Notes: a model not told the origin generated them from the sequence alone. Counted from the stretch's first letter, positions 42,099-50,704 are shown. The stretch: 64,000 bases of DNA from Actinoplanes sp. M2I2 (GCF_023544445.1 NZ_JALPVJ010000038.1:1-64000), one strand, 5' to 3'. Numbers and translations: made by a program.

Positions 42099-42617
42099 GT
42101 GAGCCGGCTTTGGCTGGTGCGGCACGCTGAGGCTCTGCCCGGCGGGATGGGGCTGAGCGAAACCGGCCGGCGGCAGGCGCAGCTGCTCGGTGAACGGCTG
42201 GCCGAGGCGGGCATCACCCGCATCAGCCACAGCCCGCTGGCCCGCGCGGCCGAGACCGCCTCGATCGTGGCCGCGGCCCTGCCCGGCGTGCCGGTCGAGG
42301 CCGCCGAGGAGCTCACCGACTCCGACCCCACCGAGGACCCCGCGGCCGCGGAGGCGATGGTCGCGCGCTTCTCCGACCCGCCCGCCGACGAGCTGTGCAT
42401 CACCCACATGTTCCAGGTCGGCTGGTTCGTGCGCGCCGTGCTCGGCGCGCCCGCCGATCGATGGGCGGCCTTGAACTCGGCCAACACCGGCGTCACGGTG
42501 CTGCGCTGGAGCCCGATCCCCGGCCGGCCGGTGTCCCCACTGGTCTTCAACGACCTCACCCACCTGCCGCCCGAGCTGCGCTGGACCGGGTTCCCGCCGG
42601 AGTTGCGCCTGCCCTGA
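42099..42617 (+). CDS. Histidine phosphatase family protein (phosphoglycerate mutase-like)
   Basis: 172 residues. The phospho-acceptor RHAE is near the N-terminus (SRLWLVRHAEALPGGMGLSE), the second box is SHSPLARAAETA, and the distal histidine is in CITHMFQVG. Most small members are phosphatases of unknown substrate. GTG at 42099 is the only start before the RHAE motif. It lies 190 bases after uppS and probably has its own promoter, although none was identified. Confidence 0.88.
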   Translation: MSRLWLVRHAEALPGGMGLSETGRRQAQLLGERLAEAGITRISHSPLARAAETASIVAAALPGVPVEAAEELTDSDPTEDPAAAEAMVARFSDPPADELCITHMFQVGWFVRAVLGAPADRWAALNSANTGVTVLRWSPIPGRPVSPLVFNDLTHLPPELRWTGFPPELRLP

Positions 42618-42701
42618 GCGGTGGGCTTGCAATTCCAGCGGCCGTGCGTCAGTCGTGCGGTGAGCCGTCGGGCTTGCTGTCCGAGTGGGCGCGATCGTTC
42701 G

Positions 42702-43403
42702 TCAGGCTCGGTGTTCGAGGGGCCAGGCGTCGGCCAGGAGCACGCTGACGGCGGCGTCCGCGTCGGAGAGGTCGGGCAGCACGGCGTGGGCGCCGGCCAG
42801 CACGAGGTCGGCCATTTTTGTTCGCCCGGTCGCCACCGCGACGGCGTAGGCGCCGTTGGCCAGGGCAGCGGTCACGTCGTGCTCGGTGTCGCCGATGACG
42901 ACGGGCTGGAAGCGTTCGCCGTACTTGGCCTCGGCCCGCTCCAGGCTGCGCCGGACCAGGGTGGCGCGCACACTGTCGTCGGTGCCGTAGCCGCCGACCT
43001 CGGCGTCGAACGAATCGCTCAGCTCGAACGCGGCCACCTTCGCCGCCGCGACCTCCGGCACGTTGCCGGTCACCAGCGTCTGCACCACCTCGGGGTCGTC
43101 ACCCAGGCGGGCCAGCACTTCTCGTACGCCGGGCATCAACGCACCCTGCTCGATGAACAGATGCTTGATGCGCTCGATCTCGGCCACGTAGCGCACGAAG
43201 AACCGCTCAGGCGTGCAGTCGGTGACCCCGTGCGCCGCGAAGACCTCGGCGCACACGTCCATGTCGGTGCGGCCGCCGAACGACGGCGTGGTCCGCCAGG
43301 CGACCCCGGTCAGCTCGGTGAACGCGGCTTTCCAGGCCGTCGTGGTGACCCCGCCACCGCGCAGCAGCGTGTAGTCGATGTCCCACATGACCAGGCGTCT
43401 CAT
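42702..43403 (-). CDS. HAD superfamily hydrolase
   Basis: 233 residues. Motif I is MWDIDYTLLRG (DxDYT), motif II lies in VVQTLVTGNVPE (TGN) and motif III/IV in VVIGDTEHDVTAA. A helical cap follows motif I, so it belongs to the beta-phosphoglucomutase/phosphatase-like C1 group. ATG at 43403 overlaps the stop of the MTH1187 gene by four bases; the two are one operon. Substrate unknown. Confidence 0.88.
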   Translation of the reverse strand: MRRLVMWDIDYTLLRGGGVTTTAWKAAFTELTGVAWRTTPSFGGRTDMDVCAEVFAAHGVTDCTPERFFVRYVAEIERIKHLFIEQGALMPGVREVLARLGDDPEVVQTLVTGNVPEVAAAKVAAFELSDSFDAEVGGYGTDDSVRATLVRRSLERAEAKYGERFQPVVIGDTEHDVTAALANGAYAVAVATGRTKMADLVLAGAHAVLPDLSDADAAVSVLLADAWPLEHRA

Positions 43404-43693
43404 TCGCCGAGCACCCGTTCGATGTGCTCCACCTTGGCGTCCAGCGCGCCGGTCACGCCGGGCCGCACGTCCGCCTTGAGCGAGACGCTGACCCGCGGCG
43501 CGTGGGCGGCCACCGCGTCGACGGCCTGTTTGACGACGGCCATCACCTCGTCCCACTCGCCCTCGATGGTCGTGAACATGGCGTCGGTCCGATGCGGCAG
43601 CCCGGAGGCGCGCACCACGCGCACCGCCTCGGCCACGAGATCACCGACGGAATCGCCGACGCCCAGCGGCGTCACAGAGAAGGCAACCAGCAC
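43400..43693 (-). CDS. MTH1187 family thiamine-binding protein
   Basis: 97 residues beginning VLVAFSVTPLGVGDSVGDLV, with LPHRTDAMFTTIEGEWDEVM in the middle, the pattern of the small ferredoxin-fold MTH1187/YkoF family whose members bind thiamine or HMP. GTG at 43693 is the conserved start; the open frame upstream is not similar to the family. A thiamine-precursor transporter operon occurs 10 kb downstream, but no TPP riboswitch was seen before this gene. Confidence 0.8.
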   Translation of the reverse strand: MLVAFSVTPLGVGDSVGDLVAEAVRVVRASGLPHRTDAMFTTIEGEWDEVMAVVKQAVDAVAAHAPRVSVSLKADVRPGVTGALDAKVEHIERVLGE

Positions 43694-43959
43694 ACCCCCA
43701 TACTCGCAGGCCCCACCCGCTTCCCGGCAGTCCTGGCGCGTAGTGATGACCAGCGCCGACTGCTCGTGGAGGCACCCGCGCAGAGTGGTTCCGCAGGTCA
43801 CGGCGGGTACAGCGGCGTCCGGAGGTGAAGGAGGATCGGATTGAGCCGGGAGGAATTCGACTTGTACCTATGTTGCGTCCTCCTGGACGCGTGACTAGCC
43901 TTGTCGTCTATCAACTAGGCGCACGGAGCGACTCGGTTATCTTGAGGGGAGTGGAGCGG

Positions 43960-44178
43960 ATGGAGACCGTGATGGAGAAGATCCAAGTGGAGGTGGATGC
44001 CGCAGTCTTGGCTGACGCCGCGAAGGAGTTGGGTACCGGAACCGACGAGGAGACGGTCAGTACGGCGCTTCGCGAGGCTGTCGCGATGGTGCGCCGGGTG
44101 AAGGCCCTGGAAGAGCTGGCCGCGATAGCCCAGACCGGCGCATTCGATGAGCTCCTCGACAAAAGCAACTATCGCTGA
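43960..44178 (+). CDS. VapB-like antitoxin
   Basis: 72 residues: IQVEVDAAVLADAAKELGTG, TDEETVSTALREAVAMVRRV and a C-terminal FDELLDKSNYR that would wrap the toxin. The short N-terminal strand with two helices fits ribbon-helix-helix VapB proteins. ATG at 43960 has GAGGGGA nine bases upstream; GTG 43951 and ATG 43972 are alternatives. The TGA overlaps the VapC ATG by one base. It should neutralise the PIN toxin and autorepress the operon. Confidence 0.85.
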   Translation: METVMEKIQVEVDAAVLADAAKELGTGTDEETVSTALREAVAMVRRVKALEELAAIAQTGAFDELLDKSNYR

Positions 44179-44603
44179 TGAGTTACGCGCTCTATCTCGC
44201 TGACACCAGTGCTGTGGTTCGCATCCTTCGCGATCCAGACGTTCTTGATCGCTGCCTGGGTGTTGTCAGAGACGGGATGGTGGCGGTCTGTGCCGTCACC
44301 GAGATCGAACACCTTTACAGCGCGCGGTCAAAGGCTGATCGTGACAGGCAGAAAGTGCTGTTGCGCAATACGTTCAGCTGGGTGGTCATGCCGGAGCGGG
44401 TCTTCGAGAGCGCTGATGAGGTACAGGACGCGTTGTCGGATCGGGGAGCGCACAGGTCTGCCGGAACGGTCGACTTACTGACGGCCGCGGCTGCTCGAAG
44501 CCATGGTCTGGGGCTACTGCACTACGACGCGGACTTCGAGCAGATCGCCGCCGCCACTGGCCAGCCGACCCGATGGCTGGCGAAACCGGGTTCGATCGAT
44601 TAG
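44178..44603 (+). CDS. VapC-like PIN-domain toxin
   Basis: 141-residue PIN ribonuclease. Acidic catalytic residues are D9 (LADTSAVVRIL), E42 (VTEIEHL), D99 (GTVDLLTAAA) and D117/D119 (HYDADF). The expected effect is cleavage of tRNA or rRNA when VapB is degraded. It is complete in length and motifs. A second antitoxin gene follows three bases after it. Confidence 0.88.
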   Translation: MSYALYLADTSAVVRILRDPDVLDRCLGVVRDGMVAVCAVTEIEHLYSARSKADRDRQKVLLRNTFSWVVMPERVFESADEVQDALSDRGAHRSAGTVDLLTAAAARSHGLGLLHYDADFEQIAAATGQPTRWLAKPGSID

Positions 44604-44606
44604 CCG

Positions 44607-44816
44607 ATGAGCGAGTTCAGAGTCGAAGTGGACGACAGGGCACTGACTGCGGCTGCCCGCATGTTCGGCACCGCAACGAGGGAAGAGACTGTCACGGCGG
44701 CAGTCGAGCATGCGGCTCAGTGCCAACGGCGTGGTGAGGCGTTCGACCGGCTCGCCGAGATGGCCGATGCGGGCGACTTCGACATCCTGTTGGACAAAAG
44801 GAATTACCGCGTATGA
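44607..44816 (+). CDS. Second VapB-like antitoxin
   Basis: 69 residues, clearly paralogous to the antitoxin at 43960: EFRVEVDDRALTAAARMFGT, TREETVTAAVEHAAQ and the terminal FDILLDKRNYRV. No Shine-Dalgarno is visible; it starts three bases after the VapC stop and is probably translated by reinitiation. Its own cognate toxin is truncated. Confidence 0.8.
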   Translation: MSEFRVEVDDRALTAAARMFGTATREETVTAAVEHAAQCQRRGEAFDRLAEMADAGDFDILLDKRNYRV

Positions 44817-44998
44817 CGGCGGCTGAGATGACGTCGCGTGGCTGCCACCGTTCGGCCGGGCCTCTCGATCTGCTGGTGGCAGCCACGGCGGAGGAGCATC
44901 AGCTGACACTTCTGCACTACGACGCTGGTTTCCTGTCCATATCCAAGATCACCGGGCAGCCCGTCGAATGGGTGGCCGAGCCCGGCACGATCTCCTGA
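44813..44998 (+). pseudogene. Truncated VapC-like toxin remnant
   Basis: 61-codon frame whose ATG overlaps the preceding antitoxin stop as in an intact vapBC. Codons 9-61 align without gaps to residues 89-141 of the complete toxin (about 60% identical by eye: RGCHRSAGPLDLLVAAT, LLHYDAGF, TGQPVEW), but the first 80 residues, with the D9 and E42 equivalents, are gone. An internal deletion of about 240 bases explains this. It cannot be an active nuclease, though it might still bind antitoxin. Confidence 0.85.
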
Positions 44999-45002
44999 CC
45001 GG

Positions 45003-45671
45003 TCAGCGCTTGGCTTCGGCCAGGGCCTGGCGGATCTGGTCGGCACTCGCGGGAGTGCCGGCCTTCACTGCGTAGGTGCCGTAGGGCGGGCCGTAGGCGG
45101 GAGTGCCCGGCTCCTGGCGCCAGCTGTCGGCCAGCGAACCGGCATCCACAGCGTCGTAGCCGAGGGCGTCGAGGAATTCCGTGGCGATCTGCTTTGCTGC
45201 CGCGTCGTCGCCGGCGATGGGCAGGGCCGAACGGTCGGCGGCTCCCGACGGGCGGGGCAGCGACGCCAGATGCCCTGCGTTGATGTTGTTGAAGACCTTG
45301 ACCACGCGGGCCGTGCCCAGGCTCTGCTGTTCGAGCTCGGAGCTGGTCAGCTCGCCCTTGTCGAGGGCCTCGATGGTCCCGTCGCGCTGCGGGTAGTAGT
45401 TGTTCGTGTCCAGCACGACTTTGCCGGCCAGTTCGGCCACCGGCAGCTGCGGGAAGGCCTTGAACGGGATGCTCACCACCACGATGTCCCCGGCCGCCGC
45501 GGCCTCGGCGGGGGTCGCCGCCCGGGCCGACCCGCCCAGCTCGTCGGTGAGGTGCTGGAGGGTCTCGGGTCCGCGGGAGTTGCTCACGACCACGTCGTAG
45601 CCGGCCGCGACCGCCAATCGCGCCACCGTGCCGCCGATGTTCCCGCTACCGATGAATCCGATCGTCGTCAT
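45003..45671 (-). CDS. NADPH-dependent F420 reductase-like protein
   Basis: 222 residues with an N-terminal Rossmann fold (TIGFIGSGNIGGTVARLAVA) followed by VVSNSRGPETL, typical of the F420-dependent NADP reductase (NPDG/Fno) and related NAD-binding family. KVFNNINAGHLASLPRP is the usual middle segment. It interconverts F420H2 and NADPH, or, as in many bacterial members, has an undefined substrate. ATG at 45671 precedes the glycine-rich motif. Divergent from an aldo/keto reductase gene. Confidence 0.82.
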   Translation of the reverse strand: MTTIGFIGSGNIGGTVARLAVAAGYDVVVSNSRGPETLQHLTDELGGSARAATPAEAAAAGDIVVVSIPFKAFPQLPVAELAGKVVLDTNNYYPQRDGTIEALDKGELTSSELEQQSLGTARVVKVFNNINAGHLASLPRPSGAADRSALPIAGDDAAAKQIATEFLDALGYDAVDAGSLADSWRQEPGTPAYGPPYGTYAVKAGTPASADQIRQALAEAKR

Positions 45672-45783
45672 GACCGCGACAACCTCGGTCTCGCGCGCAG
45701 CATTCCGTGAGCAACACCCTAGCAACGATGTGGATAAATCGGTATCGAGCGGACGGCCGAGGTCCTTCTGGGCGCGTCGTCGT

Positions 45784-45789
45784 TACCGT
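45784..45789 (+). promoter_or_regulatory. -10 element of the aldo/keto reductase gene, leaderless spacing
   Basis: TACCGT, seven bases, GTG at 45797. Confidence 0.5.
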
Positions 45790-45796
45790 GGCCACG

Positions 45797-46669
45797 GTGA
45801 TCACCGCAGACGCCGCCGGCTCCTGGAAACTGGGCGATCGGGTCGTCCATCGCCTGGGCTTCGGGTCCATGCGCCTCACCGTGAACCCCGACCCCGGTGT
45901 CGCGATCAGGGTTCTGCGACGTGCCGTGGAACTGGGCGTCGACCACCTCGACACCGCCGCCTTCTATGTGACTCCCGGCGGCATCCTCGACGGCGATGGC
46001 GGCCCTCGCCGGTATGCCACCGACCTGATCCGTGAGGCGCTTCATCCGTACGGGGAAACGCTGTTCATCGCCACCAAGGTGGGGCCCGGCCTGCTGCCGT
46101 CGGGTGACTGGGAGGCCGCCGGCCCCGACCGGCTGCGCGCCCAGGTCGAGGAGAACCTGCGCCGCCTCGGGGTCGACCGCCTCGACCTGGTCAATCTGCG
46201 CCTGACCAGCCGTACGGCGCCCGTGACGGCCCGCTTCGAGGCCCTGGCCGCGCTGCGGGACGAGGGACTGATCCGCCACCTGGGCATCTCCAACGCCACG
46301 CTCGCCCAGATCGACGAGGCGTCCGCGGTCGCCCCGATCGTCTGCGTCCAGAACAGCTTCGCCGTCGACCTGCGCCGGGACGCCGGCCTGCCCCGCATCC
46401 TGGCCGGGCGGGGCATCGCCTTCGTCCCGTTCTTCGCCATCGCCGGCGCCGGCCGCGAGGACGGCCCACCGGCCGGGACCGACGACACCGTACGGGAGCT
46501 CGCCGCGGCCCACGGCGTGACCGAGCACCAGATCCGTCTGGCCTGGACGCTCCACCAGGGCGAGAACGTTCTGGCCATCCCCGGCACCGGCGACGAACAG
46601 CACCTGCTGGACAACATCGCCGCCGGCGCCGTGCGGCTCACCGAGGAGGACCTGGCCCGGCTCGCCTGA
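45797..46669 (+). CDS. Aldo/keto reductase
   Basis: 290-residue AKR barrel. HRLGFGSMRLT opens the barrel, DHLDTAAFYVTPGG carries the catalytic Asp/Tyr, LFIATKVGPGLLPS the catalytic Lys, and IRHLGISNATLAQIDE the following conserved segment. It reduces aldehydes or ketones with NADPH; substrate not predictable. GTG at 45797 was chosen because of the -10 spacing and the family N-terminus. Convergent with the MetF-like gene, two bases apart. Confidence 0.9.
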   Translation: MITADAAGSWKLGDRVVHRLGFGSMRLTVNPDPGVAIRVLRRAVELGVDHLDTAAFYVTPGGILDGDGGPRRYATDLIREALHPYGETLFIATKVGPGLLPSGDWEAAGPDRLRAQVEENLRRLGVDRLDLVNLRLTSRTAPVTARFEALAALRDEGLIRHLGISNATLAQIDEASAVAPIVCVQNSFAVDLRRDAGLPRILAGRGIAFVPFFAIAGAGREDGPPAGTDDTVRELAAAHGVTEHQIRLAWTLHQGENVLAIPGTGDEQHLLDNIAAGAVRLTEEDLARLA

Positions 46670-46671
46670 GA

Positions 46672-47601
46672 TCAGGAGCGGAGCAGGGCGCCGATCTCGC
46701 GGGCCAGTTCGGTCGTGGCCTCGATCTCGGCCTTGCGGATGGAGACGCTCTCGACGTTGAAGCCGTAAGGCATGCCCAGGCGTTCGCAGAAGGCCTTCAG
46801 GTCGCGGGCCATGGCCAGGCACTCACGCCGCGAGTCGGCCAGCGGGTCGTCGGAGGCGCGCAGCTCGGTGGCCAGCCAGGCCGGCACCTGGACGCCCAGC
46901 CACTCAAGGAACTCGAGGGTCTTGGGCGACCCGCACAGCGACAGCGTGAAGATGAGCGGGCGCGGGGTGATGCCGGCGTCCCGGCAGGCGTGGAAGTAGT
47001 CGGAGACCAGGTTCTTGGACTCGTTCAGGTCGTAGACGACCTGGGAGATGAAGAAGCCGCACCCGCGTTCCTGCTTGGTCAGCATGCGCAGGTGCTCGTC
47101 GCCGTGGCGGGCGTGACGCTCGCCGATCACCACCGCTCCCAGCGGCAGCTCCGGCCGGACGTCGTGGTGCAACTGCTGGGCGCGCTTCAGCGACGTCCGC
47201 ACCGGTTTGCCGCCGGAGGAGGCGCCCACGAAGACGCCCAGGGTCCGGGTCGGGTCGGCCGACGACAGCCAGTCCCGCAGTTCGGTCTCGGCGTACTTGC
47301 CGACGCAGCGGTAGACCACGGTCGGCTTGTCCCAGTCGCCCAGGTGGTCGGCGAGGAAGGACGCCGGGTCCAGGGTGGGCAGATAGGGGAACGGGCGCTG
47401 GTCGGAGTTGCGGTCCGACTCGTCGTCGATGTCGTAGAGGATCAGACCGTCGAGGTCGAGGCCGGCCAGCCGGCCCACGGTGATCTCGGCTATCTCCTTG
47501 ACCCGCTCGGGAGCGGTGTTGCGGCGCGGCGGGGTGATGCTGAACAGCATCACCCCGCTCTGCGCCTCGGCGAGCTTGGACTGCAACGAGTTACGAGACA
47601 C
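46672..47601 (-). CDS. Methylenetetrahydrofolate reductase-like protein
   Basis: 309-residue TIM-barrel protein of the MetF family. The region at residue 18 reads MLFSITPPRRN, where MetF has FEFFPP with the catalytic Glu; here that Glu is absent. Otherwise LDGLILYDIDDES, VIGERHARHGDEH and GCGFFISQVVYDLN follow the family pattern. It may bind folate or FAD with a changed reaction, so it should not be taken as the housekeeping MTHFR. GTG start six bases after TACGCT (47608-47613), so leaderless. Confidence 0.78.
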   Translation of the reverse strand: MSRNSLQSKLAEAQSGVMLFSITPPRRNTAPERVKEIAEITVGRLAGLDLDGLILYDIDDESDRNSDQRPFPYLPTLDPASFLADHLGDWDKPTVVYRCVGKYAETELRDWLSSADPTRTLGVFVGASSGGKPVRTSLKRAQQLHHDVRPELPLGAVVIGERHARHGDEHLRMLTKQERGCGFFISQVVYDLNESKNLVSDYFHACRDAGITPRPLIFTLSLCGSPKTLEFLEWLGVQVPAWLATELRASDDPLADSRRECLAMARDLKAFCERLGMPYGFNVESVSIRKAEIEATTELAREIGALLRS

Positions 47602-47607
47602 AGGCCA

Positions 47608-47613
47608 AGCGTA
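47608..47613 (-). promoter_or_regulatory. -10 element of the MetF-like gene, leaderless spacing
   Basis: TACGCT on the minus strand, six bases, GTG at 47601. Confidence 0.5.
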
Positions 47614-47622
47614 GAGAAGCGG

Positions 47623-48129
47623 TCAGGCGTGGTCGGCGCAGCAGGGGGTGGGATCCCGCGTTTCGAACGGCACCAGCGTCCCGCCCACGGCCGGCATGGT
47701 CACCAGGACCAGTTCGCCGCCCCGGAACTGCGGGCGGACGAAGTCGCGGGTGTCCAGCCGCAAGCCCGGGTCGGCCACCCCGGAACCCAGCACCTCGACG
47801 CGGTCGATCACGCTGCGGTCCAGCACCTCGGCCACGGTGAGCGTGCCGGTCAGCTCCGACGATCCTCCGAAGACCACGGCCCGGCCGAACTTTCCGTTCA
47901 TCGCCTCGTCGGCCGCCACCCGCAGGTCGGCCGGCGTCTCCACGGGCGAGGCTCCGGCCAGGCTGATCGCGACGTGCGGGAACGGCGAGGTGACCAGGTG
48001 GGTGCAGGCCAGCGCCGGGGGCGGGTCGAGCGAGAGGATCCAGTGATCGGCGGCGCCGACCTCCCGGTGACCGAGGGACATGCCCACGGTCGTGGCCGGG
48101 AGGCCGGCAGCCGAGCGGTACAGGGTCAC
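47623..48129 (-). CDS. Hypothetical protein coupled to the PHP phosphoesterase
   Basis: 168 residues starting VTLYRSAAGLPATTVGMSLG. Mostly beta-prone with Val/Gly/Leu alternation and a final FETRDPTPCCADHA containing a Cys pair and His that could bind metal. Coding character is good and there is no signal peptide. GTG at 48129 overlaps the PHP stop by four bases, so it is the second gene of that operon. No family recognised. Confidence 0.65.
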   Translation of the reverse strand: MTLYRSAAGLPATTVGMSLGHREVGAADHWILSLDPPPALACTHLVTSPFPHVAISLAGASPVETPADLRVAADEAMNGKFGRAVVFGGSSELTGTLTVAEVLDRSVIDRVEVLGSGVADPGLRLDTRDFVRPQFRGGELVLVTMPAVGGTLVPFETRDPTPCCADHA

Positions 48130-49841
48130 CTGGGCAGAACCCAGATCGGGTTGGTGTAGAACCACAGGTCGCCCCACGGGTCGGCGTCGCCGACGACGTC
48201 CAGCTTGGGTCCGTACGGGTCGACCGAGGCGCCCATCAGGCCGGGCTGGGTGCGGTTGCCGTCGGTGCCGCGCACGCGCACGTAGAACGGCTTGTCGAGG
48301 CGCCCGAACGAGTAGGACAGTGAGACCCGCTTGGCGCCGGGGCTGACCTCGAACGACTTGACCACCTTGGTGTTCGGGGCGGTGAAGGCGTCCTTGTCGG
48401 CGACCGGGCCGGTGACCGAGCCGACGATCACGTCGACGCGCTTGAGGACCGGGATGAACTGCGCCCAGTTCGGCACATCCTGCAGGTCGATGTCGAGGGT
48501 GATCTCGGTCGAGGTGCCCCGCTTGACGTGCACCACGCCGCCGAGCGGGGTGCCGGTCGACCCGCGACGGTCCCCGGCGACCCGGACCCGGGCGTCCAGG
48601 CCCTTGATCAGGCGGCCGTGGTCGACCCAGACCCGGCCGGCGCGCAGGCCGTCCATGACCTGCTTGTAGCCCCACGAGGTGGCGCCGACCGAGGTGCGGC
48701 CGTAGAAGCCGGGCCAGAAGTCGCCGGCCGTGGTGAGCGTCTTGCCGGTGTAGACCGGGTCGTTGTACTTGCCGTTGGCCTCGAAGTCGCTGCCCGGGCC
48801 GCGGTCCGACTGGTCCAGGTAGTTGACGTGCGAGTCCGAGTTGACCGTGATCCACCAGGCCTTGCCCTCGGACAGCAGGCTGTCCCAGAGGCCGCCGACG
48901 GTGGCGGTCATCCAGTCGAAGCCGCCCCAGGTGCGGTAGCTCTCCAGCGGGTAGCCGGCGAACGAGGCGGCCGACGGGTTGTTGTCGTAGTAACCGCGGG
49001 CGCCGCCGCGGCCGTTCGGGGCCGGGATGCCGGCGGCCTGGTGGCCCGGCGCGCCCTCGAAGCCGATGGCAACGGTCGGGTCGGCGTCCCGCCAGTTGCG
49101 GATCTCGTGCGGCGAGTCGATGCCGCGGCGGGCCGGGTGGTTGGCCAGGAACACCGCGCCGTCCACCTTGCGGGCCTTGACCTGCGAGGCGAGGAACTTG
49201 ATGCCGGCGATCGCGGCGGCCTCGTTCTGCTCGTTGGTGTTGGTCGTGGGCAGCGCCGAGCCGTCGTAGTTCTGCTCGAACTTCTTGAGGACCTCGACCT
49301 CGTTGCGGCTCGGGGTCACGAAGACCGTCGCGTGCTCGGCGCCCGGGATGTTCCACTCCAGGCCCTGGAAGGTGAGCAGCTCGCGCAGTTCGTCACGGGT
49401 GGCGCGGATGTCCGGGTTGACCTTGTCGACGCCGATCTTGGCGTGGGTGACGCTGCCGTGGTCGGTGATGACGACCCAGTCGAGACCGAACGCGTGGCCG
49501 TGCCGGGCCTGGTCGATCACCCGGTACTGGGCGTCCGAGCTGTACTGCGTGTGGATGTGGTGGTCACCGGCGAGCCACTTGAAGCCGCCCTTCTCGGTGC
49601 CCCCGCCGGCCGGGCCGTGGCTGTGCGGCAGGCCGGCGGCCTGGGCAGCGGACGGCGTGGCCAGCACGGAGGCGGCCGCGCCGGCGCCGAGCAGACCGGC
49701 CCCGCGCAGGAAACCGCGGCGGGAGACGTCGGACGGCGACAGCTCGCTGTCCGGGATGCTCAGGTCGAGCGCGGGGGAGACGTCGCCGCCGGCGCCCTCG
49801 TGCACATCGTCGTGGTGGTGGTGGTCGTGGCCGTGACCCAT
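48126..49841 (-). CDS. Tat-exported PHP-domain phosphoesterase with His-rich N-terminus
   Basis: 571 residues. The N-terminus is MGHGHDHHHHDDVH, then an acidic linker, then a Tat signal (SRRGFLRGAGLLGAGAAA, about residues 40-70, cleavage near AQA). The mature protein starts with a PHP domain: WLAGDHHIHTQYSSDAQYRV, VVITDHGSVTHAKIG and later VNSDSHVNYLDQS are metal-binding histidine/aspartate motifs. A beta-rich C-terminal part follows. PHP enzymes hydrolyse phosphoesters; extracellular location suggests phosphate release from organic substrates. The His tract upstream of a Tat signal is unusual. Ribosome-binding site GGGAG. Confidence 0.88.
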   Translation of the reverse strand: MGHGHDHHHHDDVHEGAGGDVSPALDLSIPDSELSPSDVSRRGFLRGAGLLGAGAAASVLATPSAAQAAGLPHSHGPAGGGTEKGGFKWLAGDHHIHTQYSSDAQYRVIDQARHGHAFGLDWVVITDHGSVTHAKIGVDKVNPDIRATRDELRELLTFQGLEWNIPGAEHATVFVTPSRNEVEVLKKFEQNYDGSALPTTNTNEQNEAAAIAGIKFLASQVKARKVDGAVFLANHPARRGIDSPHEIRNWRDADPTVAIGFEGAPGHQAAGIPAPNGRGGARGYYDNNPSAASFAGYPLESYRTWGGFDWMTATVGGLWDSLLSEGKAWWITVNSDSHVNYLDQSDRGPGSDFEANGKYNDPVYTGKTLTTAGDFWPGFYGRTSVGATSWGYKQVMDGLRAGRVWVDHGRLIKGLDARVRVAGDRRGSTGTPLGGVVHVKRGTSTEITLDIDLQDVPNWAQFIPVLKRVDVIVGSVTGPVADKDAFTAPNTKVVKSFEVSPGAKRVSLSYSFGRLDKPFYVRVRGTDGNRTQPGLMGASVDPYGPKLDVVGDADPWGDLWFYTNPIWVLPR

Positions 49842-49980
49842 ATCAATGATCTCCCACAGATTGATGCATGCGTACTCCGGCACACTTGCTGCGGCAGTTC
49901 AACGGCCCGTGTACCGGGCATGACTTTCGTCAGTACGTGCGACTGCCGTTCGGGTCGGGCGGCGGCGGCACCTGCGGTTC

Positions 49981-49986
49981 TACCGT
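49981..49986 (+). promoter_or_regulatory. -10 element of the ABC ATPase gene, leaderless spacing
   Basis: TACCGT, seven bases, ATG at 49994. Confidence 0.5.
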
Positions 49987-49993
49987 CCGACGC

Positions 49994-50704
49994 ATGCTGA
50001 TAACCCTGGACGGACTGACCAAGAGGTTCGGCGCCACGGTGGCCGTCGACGGGCTCGATCTCGAGGTGCGGCCCGGCCGGGTCACCGGGTTCCTCGGGCC
50101 CAACGGCGCCGGCAAGTCGACCACTCTGCGCATGATCCTCGGCCTCGACCGGCCGACCTCGGGGCGCGCGCTCCTCGATGGACGGCCCTATTCCGCGTAC
50201 GAGTTCCCGCTGCGCAAGGTCGGGGCGTTGCTCGAGGCCAAGGGCGTGCACCCCGGGCGTACGGGTCGCAGCCACCTGCGCGCGATGGCCCGCAGCAACG
50301 CGATCCCGGCCGTACGGGTCGACGAGGTGCTGGCCCAGGCCGGCCTGACCGGGGTCGCGGCCAAGCGCGCGGGCACCTGGTCGCTGGGCATGGGTCAGCG
50401 GCTGGGGATAGCCGGCGCGCTGCTCGGCGACCCGCCGGTGCTGATCCTCGACGAGCCGGTGAACGGCCTCGACCCGGACGGGGTGCGCTGGATCCGCGGC
50501 CTGATGCGCGAGCTGGCCGGCCAGGGCCGCACGGTGCTCGTCTCGAGTCACCTGCTCAGCGAGATGCAGGTGACCGCCGACCACCTGATCGTGATCGGTA
50601 ACGGGCGGTTGCTGGCCGACGCGCCGCTCGACCGGATCCTCGCCGGGCACGCCTCGCTCGAGGACGCCTACTACGCGCTGACCGAGGGGAGCGCGCTGCG
50701 ATGA
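49994..50704 (+). CDS. ABC transporter ATP-binding protein (ABC-2 type)
   Basis: 236 residues. Walker A is GPNGAGKST, the signature is the variant WSLGMGQRLGIAGALLG, Walker B is VLILDEPVNGLDPDG and the switch histidine is in VLVSSHLLSEM. This matches ATPases of ABC-2 exporters (drug/antibiotic-like). The following permease overlaps by four bases. The two-component system that converges on the permease is a plausible regulator. Substrate unknown. Confidence 0.92.
   Translation: MLITLDGLTKRFGATVAVDGLDLEVRPGRVTGFLGPNGAGKSTTLRMILGLDRPTSGRALLDGRPYSAYEFPLRKVGALLEAKGVHPGRTGRSHLRAMARSNAIPAVRVDEVLAQAGLTGVAAKRAGTWSLGMGQRLGIAGALLGDPPVLILDEPVNGLDPDGVRWIRGLMRELAGQGRTVLVSSHLLSEMQVTADHLIVIGNGRLLADAPLDRILAGHASLEDAYYALTEGSALR

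Noticed and set aside
43694..43959. Extra N-terminal coding before the MTH1187 and VapB genes
   Set aside because: The frames extend into this interval but contain no conserved sequence. It is better read as divergent intergenic DNA.
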